Counted from the first letter of the stretch, positions 34,790 through 45,077 are shown. The stretch: 64,000 nt of DNA from Chryseobacterium rhizoplanae (GCF_900182655.1 NZ_FXTC01000001.1:868001-932000); one strand, 5' to 3'. Notes: generated by a model from the sequence alone, not told the origin. Program-made: numbers and translations.

Positions 34790-37700
34790 ATGAAAAAATA
34801 CTATTTACTATTTTTAGTTCTATCTTTCTGTTCTACTTACGGACAAAGAGAGAAAACAAAAAAAGAATCAGATACCATTAAGGTTCTGGCGAAAACAACT
34901 ACTACAAATAATTCAACCAATAAGGATGATTATCTGGCTAAAGCTTTTACCGTTACAACTCCCGAAGTTTCACAATTAATTAAATCAGAACTTATTCCGA
35001 TTAATTATGCAACGGGCAGGGCCGAATATTCAATTCCTATTTTTGAAGTTAAAGAAGGGAATATTAGCGTTCCTGTTATGCTAAAATACTCGTCAAGTGG
35101 AGTAAAAGTGAATCAGGAAAGCACGAATGTCGGATTAGACTGGGTTTTAATAGCCGGAGGTAATGTGACCAAGTTTGTTAATGATATTGATGACAATAAG
35201 TATAGAATAAACCAGAATTCAAGTAATTATCCCCGTGCAGAATGGGATGAACCTTCGCTAACATGGATAACGGTGTATGATCCTTCTTCAGACTGGGGAC
35301 AGTATATAAGTAAAAAGGGAAGACTGGTCAATGATAGTGATGTTGAATATATGCCGGACTCAAAAATTACCGCTGCATCTTCAAATTATGAGCAATATAC
35401 TGATATGGCAGCAGACACTTTTTTTGCAGTCGCCCCAGGATTAAATTCCAAATTTTACTTAAATAAAAAAACAAATCAGGACGGCAATTGGGATCCAAGA
35501 TTTAGTACCTACAATTATAGAGGCCATGAATTAGATGGATTTGGCAACAAAATTTATGTCAATAAGTATGATAAATTTGACATCAGTAATGTTCCCAATA
35601 AAGGATGGATGGGATGGAATACTGTTTTTCCTACAGAATGTAGTTCAAAATTGGGTAACCTTGATAACTATGCCACACAGAATAATTATTCATTGTTAAG
35701 AAACAATGCTAAAGATTATGATCAGTTTCAGGTAATCAATGCGTATGGAAATGTATATTCATTTAAAACAAACGATGTCAACATCAGCTCCACAACTGAG
35801 TTTCCTTTCAGTAGTTTTACAGATTCATCACCTGAATATCCCAAAAGCGAAATGTCGATATGCAAGCTTATCTTAAAAAATAACTATAATATTGATATCA
35901 ATACGTGGAATCTCGATTCCATACTGGATGTCACTTCCAATAAGAAAGTAACTTTTGCCTATAAAGAGTTCCAGCAATCTCAGACTAAGCTTAAGGATCT
36001 TGATAAAGGCAAAGTAATTTTAAGTTCATATATTATTAATTATGGAAATGGAGGTAGTATTATCAATTATCCGGGAGGTGGTATTTCACCGGTAGATTAT
36101 ACTAATAATAAATATGCTCAAAATACTGTATATCATTATGTGGAAGAAATTAACTGGAGTGAAGGTAAGGTAAAGTTTTTCTATGATTTTACCAGATCCG
36201 ACGCCTTTGATGATAATAATAATGTAAATCCTAAACGGGCACTTTCTCAAATCATTGTTTATGATATTAATGGGCAGATTGTTAAAAAGGTAAAACTAAG
36301 CTATGGTTATTTCAAAAATATACAAGTTTCAAGTGATCTGGATTTAAGATTAAGACTGGATGATGTTGCATTTTATGATAAAGATGATACCTTTTTGTAC
36401 AACTATAAACTTGATTATAATCCCGGTCCAATGCCTTCAAAAGGAACTTCGGAAGCTACCAAAAATTATAGGGATCTTTTCGGGAATTTTAAACAGCAGT
36501 CGGCCGGAAGCTTTCCTAAAACATATTACCAAATTATAAATCAGAAGTTCAAATTTGATAACCTTCCACTTAATGGAACCACTTTTTTATATGGTGATAT
36601 AGACATGGCTCCGGATAATCAGGCTTCTATAGGAATGCTAAATCAAATCACAACTCCGACAGGGGGATATTTCATATTTACTCATGAGCTAAACAGATTT
36701 CTTTTGAATGGCCAGGAACAGCTGGGTGGTGGAGTCAGAGTCAAGGAACAAAAGATACTTGATGGTTATACAGCCAGAACAATTAAGTATAAATATCTGA
36801 ACGATAGCGGTACTTCATCAGGGACTATAGGAAGTATACCTTCTATGGTTACTAATAGAATTGGGGGATGGTACAACAGTGTCAGCGATTCTGGTGTTGC
36901 TTCTTATCCGGCGGTGTATTTATCACAGCAGAATACGCCTGAAACGGATGACGGAAGTTTTGTTATATATGAAAAAGTGACAGAAGAAGAAACAGGAAAA
37001 GGAAAGCAGGTGTTTTCTTTTACTGGATTTAGTAATTATCCTAATATTTACCCTCATACAGAAGATCATACGGGAGGTGTTTATGGAAGTAGGCTTGTGG
37101 CGAATGAAAATTATTTCAAAAACCGCAGCCATTTAAGAGCAAAGTTAATTAGCAAAGAGGTTTACGGTGAAGGAGCAGCTTTTCCAACGCAGACAGAAAC
37201 CTATATTTACAAAATCGGAAAGGATGTTAGTACGGATTTTAATGTATATTTTTCTAACTCATATATTTTTAAACCTGCCTGGAATTTGATTATTGATAAT
37301 ACTCCAGAAAATCTTATTTTATATAAAAAGATTAACAGGAATAATTATTTAAGTACCAATAACTTTAATGAAGAACAGATCACAAAGGAATATTTTGGAG
37401 CTAATCCGGTCTTAAATAATGGGGTGCCAATATCGTACAATTATCAGGAACCTTTTTTTCTTCCAACGAAAGAGAAGATAACTCATTTTGACGGAAGCAT
37501 TACAGAAAACTCTTTTGCCTATCCTTTGACACAGGGAATGCAATATTTAATTAATTTAAATATTGTTGCCAATTCACAACTTCAAAGTTCAATCAAGAAA
37601 AAGAATGATACGGACCAGGGAAAGGTTATATCAACAGTATATAAGAATTTTCCATCAAGTCAGGCTGATGCTGATTTGAAAACAGCTGGGTTCCCTTTAC

Positions 37701-38713
37701 CTTATGCCGATCTTTCTACCAATATCCTGATTAATTCACCAGTAGTTCAAATGACATATGATAAGTTTGACAGCAAAGGAAATCTACAGCAATTTACAAA
37801 TAGGGAAGGTATACCAACCACTGTTATCTGGGGATATAATCAGACAAAGCCCATCGCTAAAATAGATGGAGCTAAATTATCAGATATTGATCCCTCTCTT
37901 ATTAGCAGTATTGTGAGTGCTTCAAATAATGATGCACTGGCTTTGCCAAACAATGATGAAACAGCATTATTAAATACTTTAGATAATTTCAGGGGCAATT
38001 CTGCTTTTGCAGCATATCAGGTAACAACCTATACTCATGATCCTCTTGTGGGGCTTAGAAGTATTACGATGCCGTCTGGTACAAGAGAGAGCTATATTTA
38101 TGATAATGCATTGAGGCTTCAGAAAATAAAAGACAGATCAGGGAAAACGGTAAAAGAGTATAAATATGGGTATGTACCTACGGTTTACTATTATAACACT
38201 TTCAAAAGTCAGTCATTTACAAAAAATAATTGTACTCAGTCAGGGGCAACTCCCGCACCTATCGTTTACACTGTACCTGCTGGTAAATATTCCTCCACGA
38301 TAAGCCAGGCACTGGCAGATCAGACAGCGCTTAATGATATTGCCGCTAATGGTCAGTATTACGCCAATGCAAATGGCTTATGTAACTCTACAACATCTTG
38401 TAGTCTTTCATTCAATTCATCTTTAGGAATATCAGGTGGAGGAAGTGCTTCTGTTACTACTAACGCTATGTATAAGGTAAGTTTTGGGTTTTCCTCTGGG
38501 CCGAACTCAGTCAATTTACCCTGGACGACCACAGGTGTAAAAGTGGCTGACATTGTAGGAAACTGCAGGCCAACATCAGATTATTCATCTTACAACGGAC
38601 AGGTGTACTATACAATTAAAACCAATGGGGAGATTATTATACGAAGACATTTGGGCGTTTCTACCCCCAACAATACTTCCTATAATTATGAACTATTCTT
38701 TCCTGTAAACTAA
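34790..38713 (+). CDS. SpvB/TcB-like large secreted protein with DUF5977 tail, cassette 1
   Basis: A 1307-residue exported protein. The signal peptide (to about residue 19) precedes INYATGRAEYSIPIFEVKEG and LKYSSSGVKVNQESTNVGLDWVLIAGG, which resemble the entry segment of SpvB/TcdB toxin scaffolds. A long Tyr/Asn-rich region with degenerate YD repeats follows (TIWGYNQTKPIAKI, YIYDNALRLQKIKDRSG). After about 1130 comes a DUF5977 module (SFTKNNC, YTVPAGKYSS, ANANGLC) and a short beta tail. It lacks an Rhs core or toxin tip and is a partner of the next gene, 6 nt downstream. Confidence 0.8.
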   Translation: MKKYYLLFLVLSFCSTYGQREKTKKESDTIKVLAKTTTTNNSTNKDDYLAKAFTVTTPEVSQLIKSELIPINYATGRAEYSIPIFEVKEGNISVPVMLKYSSSGVKVNQESTNVGLDWVLIAGGNVTKFVNDIDDNKYRINQNSSNYPRAEWDEPSLTWITVYDPSSDWGQYISKKGRLVNDSDVEYMPDSKITAASSNYEQYTDMAADTFFAVAPGLNSKFYLNKKTNQDGNWDPRFSTYNYRGHELDGFGNKIYVNKYDKFDISNVPNKGWMGWNTVFPTECSSKLGNLDNYATQNNYSLLRNNAKDYDQFQVINAYGNVYSFKTNDVNISSTTEFPFSSFTDSSPEYPKSEMSICKLILKNNYNIDINTWNLDSILDVTSNKKVTFAYKEFQQSQTKLKDLDKGKVILSSYIINYGNGGSIINYPGGGISPVDYTNNKYAQNTVYHYVEEINWSEGKVKFFYDFTRSDAFDDNNNVNPKRALSQIIVYDINGQIVKKVKLSYGYFKNIQVSSDLDLRLRLDDVAFYDKDDTFLYNYKLDYNPGPMPSKGTSEATKNYRDLFGNFKQQSAGSFPKTYYQIINQKFKFDNLPLNGTTFLYGDIDMAPDNQASIGMLNQITTPTGGYFIFTHELNRFLLNGQEQLGGGVRVKEQKILDGYTARTIKYKYLNDSGTSSGTIGSIPSMVTNRIGGWYNSVSDSGVASYPAVYLSQQNTPETDDGSFVIYEKVTEEETGKGKQVFSFTGFSNYPNIYPHTEDHTGGVYGSRLVANENYFKNRSHLRAKLISKEVYGEGAAFPTQTETYIYKIGKDVSTDFNVYFSNSYIFKPAWNLIIDNTPENLILYKKINRNNYLSTNNFNEEQITKEYFGANPVLNNGVPISYNYQEPFFLPTKEKITHFDGSITENSFAYPLTQGMQYLINLNIVANSQLQSSIKKKNDTDQGKVISTVYKNFPSSQADADLKTAGFPLPYADLSTNILINSPVVQMTYDKFDSKGNLQQFTNREGIPTTVIWGYNQTKPIAKIDGAKLSDIDPSLISSIVSASNNDALALPNNDETALLNTLDNFRGNSAFAAYQVTTYTHDPLVGLRSITMPSGTRESYIYDNALRLQKIKDRSGKTVKEYKYGYVPTVYYYNTFKSQSFTKNNCTQSGATPAPIVYTVPAGKYSSTISQALADQTALNDIAANGQYYANANGLCNSTTSCSLSFNSSLGISGGGSASVTTNAMYKVSFGFSSGPNSVNLPWTTTGVKVADIVGNCRPTSDYSSYNGQVYYTIKTNGEIIIRRHLGVSTPNNTSYNYELFFPVN

Positions 38714-38719
38714 TTCACC

Positions 38720-41700
38720 ATGAAAAAAACTCTGATTTTATTATGTATGCTGTTTTTGGCAGGTACATTATATGCACAAACAACTGTACCCAGTAGCAAC
38801 GAAAATTATATTTATACTAAAAACTACCTTGATTATCCTGCTTCTGGTGATCCTAAGGTTTCTGAAACAGTTCAGTACTTTGATAAATTAGGAAGACCTA
38901 AGCAGTTGATTAATGTAAAAGCAACTCCACAGGGTAAAGATTTGGTAACACCAATTGATTATGATGAACTTGGAAGACAGGTAGATTCATGGCTTCCCTC
39001 ACCAATGAATACACTAAATGGAGCCATTCAGTCAGGCGTTAATTCGAATGCTACAAATTATTATGGAGATAATTTTCCGTTTACTCATAAAAATATTGAA
39101 GCTTCTCCAATAGAAAGAACTTTATCAAATGTGCAGCCGGGACAGGCCTGGCAAAACCATCCTGTTAGTTTTAAATATCAGGCTAATATTCTGGACGATC
39201 ATGTAGCCAGATTCGTTACAATCACAACCGTAACAGACAATACCACCTATTCAAAGGTTGTCTGGGAAAATGAATATGCGGTAAATCAGTTATATAAAAG
39301 CGTAGTAACTGATGAGGACGGAAATAAAGTGGTGCAATTTACAAATGGATCCGGAAACATAATACTGCTTCGTAAGATATCGCAGGATGATGAAAATGCA
39401 GATACCTACTACGTATATAACGAATTTAATCAGCTGGCTTATATAATTCCACCCAAAGCAATTATGGATTTTTTTAATGCTTATGGAACGGGAAGTAACG
39501 TCGAAGTTCCGGAATTTATCCTAAATGACCTTTGCTATCAATACCATTATGATGGAGTGAACAGGCTTGTGGAGAAAAAGCTTCCCGGAAAAGGATGGCA
39601 GTATATGGTGTATGATAAACAAAACAGATTAGTACTGGCTCAGGATGCGAACCTTGGAGCCGCTAAACAATGGATGTTTACAAAATATGACCAATTCAGC
39701 AGAATCGTTTATAAAGGAATTTATACAAGTGCACAGGCCTATGGAAGCCAGGGTCGGGTTTTTGAACAAAATGCAACTAATACCTTCACCAATAACAATA
39801 CATTAAGGCAGGCTTTTATAGGATTTAATAATGCAGGAATGGAGGTCTATTATCCGGCTAATACTACGTATCCAACTGTTAATTTTAAATTGCTCAGCGT
39901 AAATTATTACGATACCTATCCGCCGTATAGTTTTAATCCGGCACCTTCGGCTAATGCGGTTACTGATAATATTGCTGATGCTAATAATACCAAAGGACTT
40001 GGTTTATTGACACTGATAAAAAATATTGAGAACGATAACTGGACTAAGAGTTATTCTTATTATGATATGAAAGGCAGGGAAATCGGAACCTTTTCTATCA
40101 ATCATTTAGGAGGTTATACCTCTACAGAATCTGTACTTGACTTTTCAGGAGCAGTAAAACAAACTATTGTAAAGCACAAAAGGCTGAATAGTGATACGGA
40201 AAGGATTATAAAAGAAACATTTGAATACGATTCGCAAAACAGATTGCTTGTACATAAACATAAGGTAGATAATAATACAGAAGAGGTACTGACTCAAAAT
40301 ACGTACAACGAAATTTCTCAGTTGTCAAGCAAAAAAGTGGGAGGGGCAGGTATCTCAAATCCACTTCAGACAATAGATTATCAGTACAACATCAGGGGCT
40401 GGATGACAAAAATAAATGACCCGGATAATCTTGTGAACGGAAAATTGTTTGGGTATTCCATTAAATATCAGAATCCTGCAAATACTGAAACATACGCAAT
40501 CTTTAACGGAAACATTTCTGAGATCGACTGGAAAACACAAAGTGATAATATTTTAAGAAGATATGGTTTTTCCTATGATACTTTAAACAGATTAGCATTT
40601 GGCCGTTTCACCACTCCCGGTGCTACAGTCATTGAAAATAATTTTTATAATGAGTGGGTAAATTATGATATTGGAGGTAATATCAGAAGTTTAGGCAGAT
40701 ATCAGAAATCATACAATAATCAACCGCTTCTTATAGATAATTTAACGTATACTTATACGGGTAACAGGCTGATTTCTGTCAAAGATAATTCTGGTAATTA
40801 CAGCGGATATCCTGATAGTTCCGGAAATACTATTGGTTATGATCTTAATGGAAATATGACAGATCAGAAAGATAGAGGCATTCTGGATATAGATTACAAT
40901 CATCTTGATCTGGCTGATAAGTTTACTTTCGATCAGACCTACGTTGTAAAGGATTTGTTTTTAGGAGATCTTATAAAAAATGTTACGACTCAGTACCTTT
41001 ATAGATCGGATGGTGTAAAGCTGAACAAAAAATATACTTACGGAGTAGGTAAAAATACTACGGAGTCCTCTACAGTGACGGATTACCTAGATGGTTTTCA
41101 GTATGAAGTGCAGGGAAATACAACACAAATTTTCCCTCCGGTTTTAAAATTCATTCCTACCGCTGAAGGATATTATAATTTCGAAAATAACAAATATGTT
41201 TACAATTATTCAGATCACTTAGGAAATGTAAGGCTTAGCTATACAAATAATGGGACAGGCGGAGTACAGGTTATTGAAGAAAACAACTATTATCCTTTTG
41301 GATTAAAGCATCGCGGTTACAATGATGGCGTTGGAAATCCTTCATATCAATACAAATATAACGGAAAGGAACTTCAGGAAGAATCCGGAATGTATGACTA
41401 TGGAGCAAGGATGTATATGCCTGAAATTGGAAGATGGGGGGTCCTGGATCCGTTAGCTGAAAAAATGACAAGGCTGAACCCTTACAATTATGCCTTTGAT
41501 AATCCGGTAAATTTTATTGATCCGGATGGAAGAGAAGGGGCTGGATGGGGCTATAGAAACGGAGCATGGGTGTTTTTACCAGGAATGCAGCAAGGGGATG
41601 AAGAATATACAAAACGAGGTTTCACAGATTTCCGCCCTGACGGAAGCGTTGTAGATAATGTTGTCATTACCAACAGTTCTGAGCAGAATACGGGACATAC

Positions 41701-42319
41701 CTATCTGGGTTTTAATGGCGAGGCAAAATACGTTACGCATGGCTCATTTTTAGGGATAGCAATTCCACTTACTGGAGGCTGGGGAAACCCGGGAGTCGGA
41801 ACAGGTACGGGTACTATAGCAGGAACCGGAGCAGGACTTTCATTATTAACGATCCTTGCTTCAGCTGTAGCAATCTGGACATTGCATGGAGATGCTGCGG
41901 TTGATACTCCGGCAGACGAACCTGAAGACTTAAATAACTTATATTTGTACAGGAATATGAGAAGTGTTGGAGGACTTCCTGAATTGGGTAACTCTCTTAA
42001 CACTTTAGGAATAAGAAATAAGGATATGTCTAATAATATCTTTGGTGAAATAAAAGCTGATACGGATTATGTTTATGGCAGTTCAGGAATGGGAATGTCA
42101 GTAACACCAGGATATGGCAATGTTGTTCCGGTTGTAGAGTTTGCTACTCCTAAGACAACGCTGTTTAGAATAAAAGCCACAGATGTGTACAGATCCGGCT
42201 TAGGTATCAATGTAGATAAAATCAATCATGCAAATATAACACCGGTCGGAAGAATAATGTTACAACAATTTAGAACCCAAATACAAGCTACAGCACCATT
42301 ATGGAAACCAGTAAGATAA
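38720..42319 (+). CDS. DUF6443/Rhs-core protein with unique C-terminal tip (putative toxin), cassette 1
   Basis: A 1199-residue exported Rhs-family protein. Order: signal peptide (to about 19), DUF6443 (about 25-170: VQYFDKLGRPKQ), YD repeats, then the Rhs-associated core near residues 880-940 (GARMYMPEIGRWGVLDPLAEK and NPVNFIDPDGRE). The tip (about 942-1199) has a Gly-rich hydrophobic stretch and then LYRNMR (Y1077, R1078), GMSVTP (S1127) and FRIKATDVYRS. That pattern resembles ADP-ribosyltransferase-like toxin tips, but the fold is unproven. The gene for the proposed immunity protein overlaps its end by 19 nt. Confidence 0.85.
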   Translation: MKKTLILLCMLFLAGTLYAQTTVPSSNENYIYTKNYLDYPASGDPKVSETVQYFDKLGRPKQLINVKATPQGKDLVTPIDYDELGRQVDSWLPSPMNTLNGAIQSGVNSNATNYYGDNFPFTHKNIEASPIERTLSNVQPGQAWQNHPVSFKYQANILDDHVARFVTITTVTDNTTYSKVVWENEYAVNQLYKSVVTDEDGNKVVQFTNGSGNIILLRKISQDDENADTYYVYNEFNQLAYIIPPKAIMDFFNAYGTGSNVEVPEFILNDLCYQYHYDGVNRLVEKKLPGKGWQYMVYDKQNRLVLAQDANLGAAKQWMFTKYDQFSRIVYKGIYTSAQAYGSQGRVFEQNATNTFTNNNTLRQAFIGFNNAGMEVYYPANTTYPTVNFKLLSVNYYDTYPPYSFNPAPSANAVTDNIADANNTKGLGLLTLIKNIENDNWTKSYSYYDMKGREIGTFSINHLGGYTSTESVLDFSGAVKQTIVKHKRLNSDTERIIKETFEYDSQNRLLVHKHKVDNNTEEVLTQNTYNEISQLSSKKVGGAGISNPLQTIDYQYNIRGWMTKINDPDNLVNGKLFGYSIKYQNPANTETYAIFNGNISEIDWKTQSDNILRRYGFSYDTLNRLAFGRFTTPGATVIENNFYNEWVNYDIGGNIRSLGRYQKSYNNQPLLIDNLTYTYTGNRLISVKDNSGNYSGYPDSSGNTIGYDLNGNMTDQKDRGILDIDYNHLDLADKFTFDQTYVVKDLFLGDLIKNVTTQYLYRSDGVKLNKKYTYGVGKNTTESSTVTDYLDGFQYEVQGNTTQIFPPVLKFIPTAEGYYNFENNKYVYNYSDHLGNVRLSYTNNGTGGVQVIEENNYYPFGLKHRGYNDGVGNPSYQYKYNGKELQEESGMYDYGARMYMPEIGRWGVLDPLAEKMTRLNPYNYAFDNPVNFIDPDGREGAGWGYRNGAWVFLPGMQQGDEEYTKRGFTDFRPDGSVVDNVVITNSSEQNTGHTYLGFNGEAKYVTHGSFLGIAIPLTGGWGNPGVGTGTGTIAGTGAGLSLLTILASAVAIWTLHGDAAVDTPADEPEDLNNLYLYRNMRSVGGLPELGNSLNTLGIRNKDMSNNIFGEIKADTDYVYGSSGMGMSVTPGYGNVVPVVEFATPKTTLFRIKATDVYRSGLGINVDKINHANITPVGRIMLQQFRTQIQATAPLWKPVR

Positions 42320-42663
42320 CAGAAGTAAATCATATGATAGATACTTATTTGAATTTTGAATCCCTTTCAACTATTGATGATGAGCAATATAAAGAGGTCG
42401 TAATTGAATTTTTTAAAAAGCTGGATCAATTAAAGAACAAAGGGCTACATAATGATAATGAGCTTACGCGTTTTATCAGTGAGAAGTATTCAAGGATATC
42501 AGAAAAATTTGAAGAAAATCCTATCTATGAAGAAAGGATTCAGACGATTTTTCCAGAAATAAGTGAGCATTGCTCTCCTCCTTACTTTTGGGATACACCA
42601 TTGAATGATTATATGAAAAATAAATGGGGATTAATTATTAATGATACTGATTTACAACTATAA
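42301..42663 (+). CDS. Putative immunity protein of cassette 1
   Basis: A 120-residue soluble, acidic, helical protein that I do not recognise. Its ATG lies inside the 3' end of the Rhs gene (19-nt overlap), which is the usual toxin-immunity layout. It has no signal peptide, so it would protect in the cytoplasm. Its counterpart in cassette 2 is unrelated, as expected when tips differ. A terminator follows at 42704. Confidence 0.65.
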   Translation: METSKITEVNHMIDTYLNFESLSTIDDEQYKEVVIEFFKKLDQLKNKGLHNDNELTRFISEKYSRISEKFEENPIYEERIQTIFPEISEHCSPPYFWDTPLNDYMKNKWGLIINDTDLQL

Positions 42664-42703
42664 TTCCTAGCGGAACTAAAATTCTATTCTAATAAATTGC
42701 CCG

Positions 42704-42733
42704 ATACCCTCTCATTTTTGAGAGGGTATTTTA
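42704..42733 (+). terminator. Terminator of Rhs cassette 1
   Basis: A perfect 10-bp stem ATACCCTCTC / GAGAGGGTAT with a 6-nt loop and T-rich tail. The rest of 42734-43197 is AT-rich and shows nothing I recognise. Confidence 0.9.
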
Positions 42734-43197
42734 TATAAGTAAGAAGTGAAATAGAACTCAAAAGTATTATTATCGTGGCATTGCCCATGCATAATACAGC
42801 TGAATTTTTAGTTATTTCTTTGAACTTCTTATATTCAATGGACCAAAGATTTTGAACTCAAAAACTGGATACAGCTATTAGAGCTACATCATTTATAACA
42901 CTCGTAGAAATATTTTTTCAATCAGTCAAAGAAATATTTTTATCCAAACGGCTTAATTTTTGCAATTTTTTTAACCGAATGGGTATTAATCATATGATGT
43001 AGTTAGTGAATTAAAAAGATAGGGAATGAAAATATCTCTATTGTTAAAGTTCGGAATATAGTTTTTTTAACCTCATGTTACAGTTTACTGAATACCTGAA
43101 AACTGTTTTGAGGCTGTGTTGATAATCTAAAAGATATTGACTCAATTAACTGATAAAATTATAGAATACTATTATTTAACATCAAAAAAATACTGTT

Positions 43198-43383
43198 ATG
43201 AACGTTAAACGCACATTTGGAACAATACTGACTGTTTTAGGAATCGCAGGTTTGATTTATACAGGATATGAATTGATTAATAAAAGCTCGGCTTATACAA
43301 CATTAGGTGTAATCGGGGTTCTCGGACTGATATTCTTTTTTTCGGGGATAGGTCTTGTCAAAAATACCAAAGACGAAGCATAA
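43198..43383 (+). CDS. Small two-helix membrane protein
   Basis: A 61-residue protein with two hydrophobic segments (about 8-25 and 34-54) joined by a short polar loop, with basic N-terminus and acidic end. It resembles small inner-membrane stress proteins (DUF3185-like), but the family is uncertain. It stands alone. Confidence 0.6.
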   Translation: MNVKRTFGTILTVLGIAGLIYTGYELINKSSAYTTLGVIGVLGLIFFFSGIGLVKNTKDEA

Positions 43384-43430
43384 TTATTTTGTTTTAAAGA
43401 AGATGAAAAGTAGCAGGTCAAAAAAATATT

Positions 43431-43715
43431 TTGACAGGAATATTTGTGCAATTATTTAAAAAATGCAGACATGGATTTAAAAATATTATCAATGGTGATG
43501 GAATCCAGTTATCATTAAAAGTAACAAGCTCTGAGGAACCAAAAAGACACCATATAGATCTGATAACCGATAACCAGAATAAGGAGGTGGAACGGCTTCT
43601 TAGTATTGGAGCTTCAAAGGTACAGGGATGGAATTATGAACAGGACGCTGACTATGTTGTACTTTTAGATACTGAAGGTAATTCATTTTGTATTGTACAA
43701 CGGAATATCAAATGA
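43431..43715 (+). CDS. Truncated glyoxalase/VOC-like protein
   Basis: A 94-residue ORF. From about residue 35 it matches the second half of a glyoxalase-like VOC domain: HHIDLITD, EVERLLSIGASKVQ, and ADYVVLLDTEGNSFCIV. The first half of the usual about 115-residue domain is missing, and the first 20 residues look unrelated. It is likely 5'-truncated and may be nonfunctional. Confidence 0.5.
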   Translation: MTGIFVQLFKKCRHGFKNIINGDGIQLSLKVTSSEEPKRHHIDLITDNQNKEVERLLSIGASKVQGWNYEQDADYVVLLDTEGNSFCIVQRNIK

Positions 43716-43778
43716 AATAGTAGATTGATATCACTATGTAAGCTTATTTCTACAAATTATTATAATGGGAGTTCTTAT

Positions 43779-43812
43779 AAAAAACTGGAAGCGAGTAGTC
43801 TTCCAGTTTTTA
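43779..43812 (+). terminator. Terminator-like hairpin
   Basis: AAAACTGGAA / TTCCAGTTTT stem (10 bp) with a 10-nt loop, followed by T. It is downstream of the truncated VOC gene. Confidence 0.8.
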
Positions 43813-43937
43813 TAAATCCTTTGAGTAAATATTGTGAAATATTTTGTGACTATAATCATAAGGTGGTAGCATTTTGCATAGTACTTTTACTATATCATAA
43901 TAGTTGTAGATCAATCCCTACAAACTTTTATAATCAT

Positions 43938-43960
43938 ACCCTTCTTCTTGGGAGGGTTTT
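43938..43960. terminator. Weak terminator-like hairpin
   Basis: ACCCTTC / GGAGGGT imperfect stem followed by TTTT, just past the stop codon of the minus-strand DUF892 gene. Confidence 0.4.
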
Positions 43961-43988
43961 AGTTTAATGTACTATCACAGAATCAATA

Positions 43989-44570
43989 TTACAAAGCTTT
44001 GCTATTGAGTCCAATGTCTGCAATTTTACTCAGTAATTTATCACATTTCTTTTCTTCATTTAGGGTTGCTAAAAGATTTTTTAGACATACATTTTCCTTA
44101 AGAACTTTTGCATAGGCAGCGAGGGTCCCATACGTCGAAATTTCATAGTGTTCAACTTTCTGCGCAGCAGCTATGATCCCTGCATCCCTCACCGTGCCTG
44201 GTTCAGTTTCTTCCATGATGCTCTTTCCTTCATCAAGAAGCCCTTGCATGGCATCACATTTTTTTGCCTGAGCCTTCTTTTTTAGCGATTTAAAACATTC
44301 CTCTAGTCTCTTTACATGGACTTCAGTTTCCAACAGGTGATTTTCAATAGCGAGTTTGAGCTTTTTATCCGTTGCGTTTTTATGCATTTTAGGTAAGCTC
44401 TTTACCAATGCCTTTTCTGCCCAATAGATGTCTTTTAACCCATCTTCAAATAGATCTTTCAATCCTTTGGAAGCATTTTTTTTAGCTGGTGTTTTTCTTG
44501 CTTTTGCAGCTGAAGATGATTTTGAAGGTGTTTTTGTTGTTGCTTTTTTTGATACGGTTTTGGTTGCCAT
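43989..44570 (-). CDS. DUF892 (YciE/YciF) ferritin-like protein
   Basis: A 193-residue protein with a Lys/Ala/Thr-rich low-complexity N-terminus (1-35), reminiscent of histone-like tails. A DUF892 four-helix domain follows (about 36-193). The family motifs GLKDLFEDGLKDIYWAEKAL and KVEHYEISTYGTL provide the di-metal-type Glu/His residues. YciF-type proteins respond to stress; the biochemical role is not settled. The basic tail suggests nucleic-acid or membrane contact, which is inference. It is divergent from the iron-permease-family gene. Confidence 0.9.
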   Translation of the reverse strand: MATKTVSKKATTKTPSKSSSAAKARKTPAKKNASKGLKDLFEDGLKDIYWAEKALVKSLPKMHKNATDKKLKLAIENHLLETEVHVKRLEECFKSLKKKAQAKKCDAMQGLLDEGKSIMEETEPGTVRDAGIIAAAQKVEHYEISTYGTLAAYAKVLKENVCLKNLLATLNEEKKCDKLLSKIADIGLNSKAL

Positions 44571-44693
44571 AATATTAGATTTAGTGTGATAATCCTAATT
44601 GCTGCAATTCTAAGACCATTTATACTTAGATATGATCTGGCTCATAAATCGATAATGAATAGATCAGATACATTAGAAGAAATTTTTAGCATT

Positions 44694-45077
44694 ATGAAAA
44701 AGAATCTATTTGACCGGTTTGCGGATTGGGCTGTTTGCTTTACAGGCAGTGCGGGTGCCTTTATTGGAGCGAGTTTATTAGTAATCATTTGGGCAGTCAC
44801 CGGACCGATGTTTAAATTTTCAGAAGTCTGGCAAATGGTTATTAATACGGGTACTACCATTATTACTTTCCTGATGGTGTTTTTAATCCAGAAAGCACAG
44901 AATAAAGATTCAAAAGCCATACAGATCAAACTCAATGAATTGATTGCGAGCCATGAGCAGGCAAGTAATAAAATGGTTGATATTGAAGATCTTACAGAAG
45001 AAGAACTTGATGAGCTCCATAAATTTTATGAAAGGATTGGAAAAGTTCCTCCAAAAAAACAAAGCAGCCATAAATAA
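44694..45077 (+). CDS. Low-affinity iron permease family protein
   Basis: A 127-residue inner-membrane protein with two TM segments (about 13-36 and 44-66) and the conserved FTGSAGAFIGA and NTGTTIITFLMVFLIQKAQNKDSKAIQIKLNELI motifs of the PF04120 iron-permease family. The C-terminal part is charged and helical (DIEDLTEEELDELHKFYERI). The true substrate of bacterial members is not known. I use ATG 44694; ATG 44655 would add 13 residues. Confidence 0.82.
   Translation: MKKNLFDRFADWAVCFTGSAGAFIGASLLVIIWAVTGPMFKFSEVWQMVINTGTTIITFLMVFLIQKAQNKDSKAIQIKLNELIASHEQASNKMVDIEDLTEEELDELHKFYERIGKVPPKKQSSHK

Noticed and set aside
43725..43967. 80-codon ORF after the truncated VOC gene
   Set aside because: It spans two terminator hairpins (43779-43812, 43938-43960) and has no recognisable domain.
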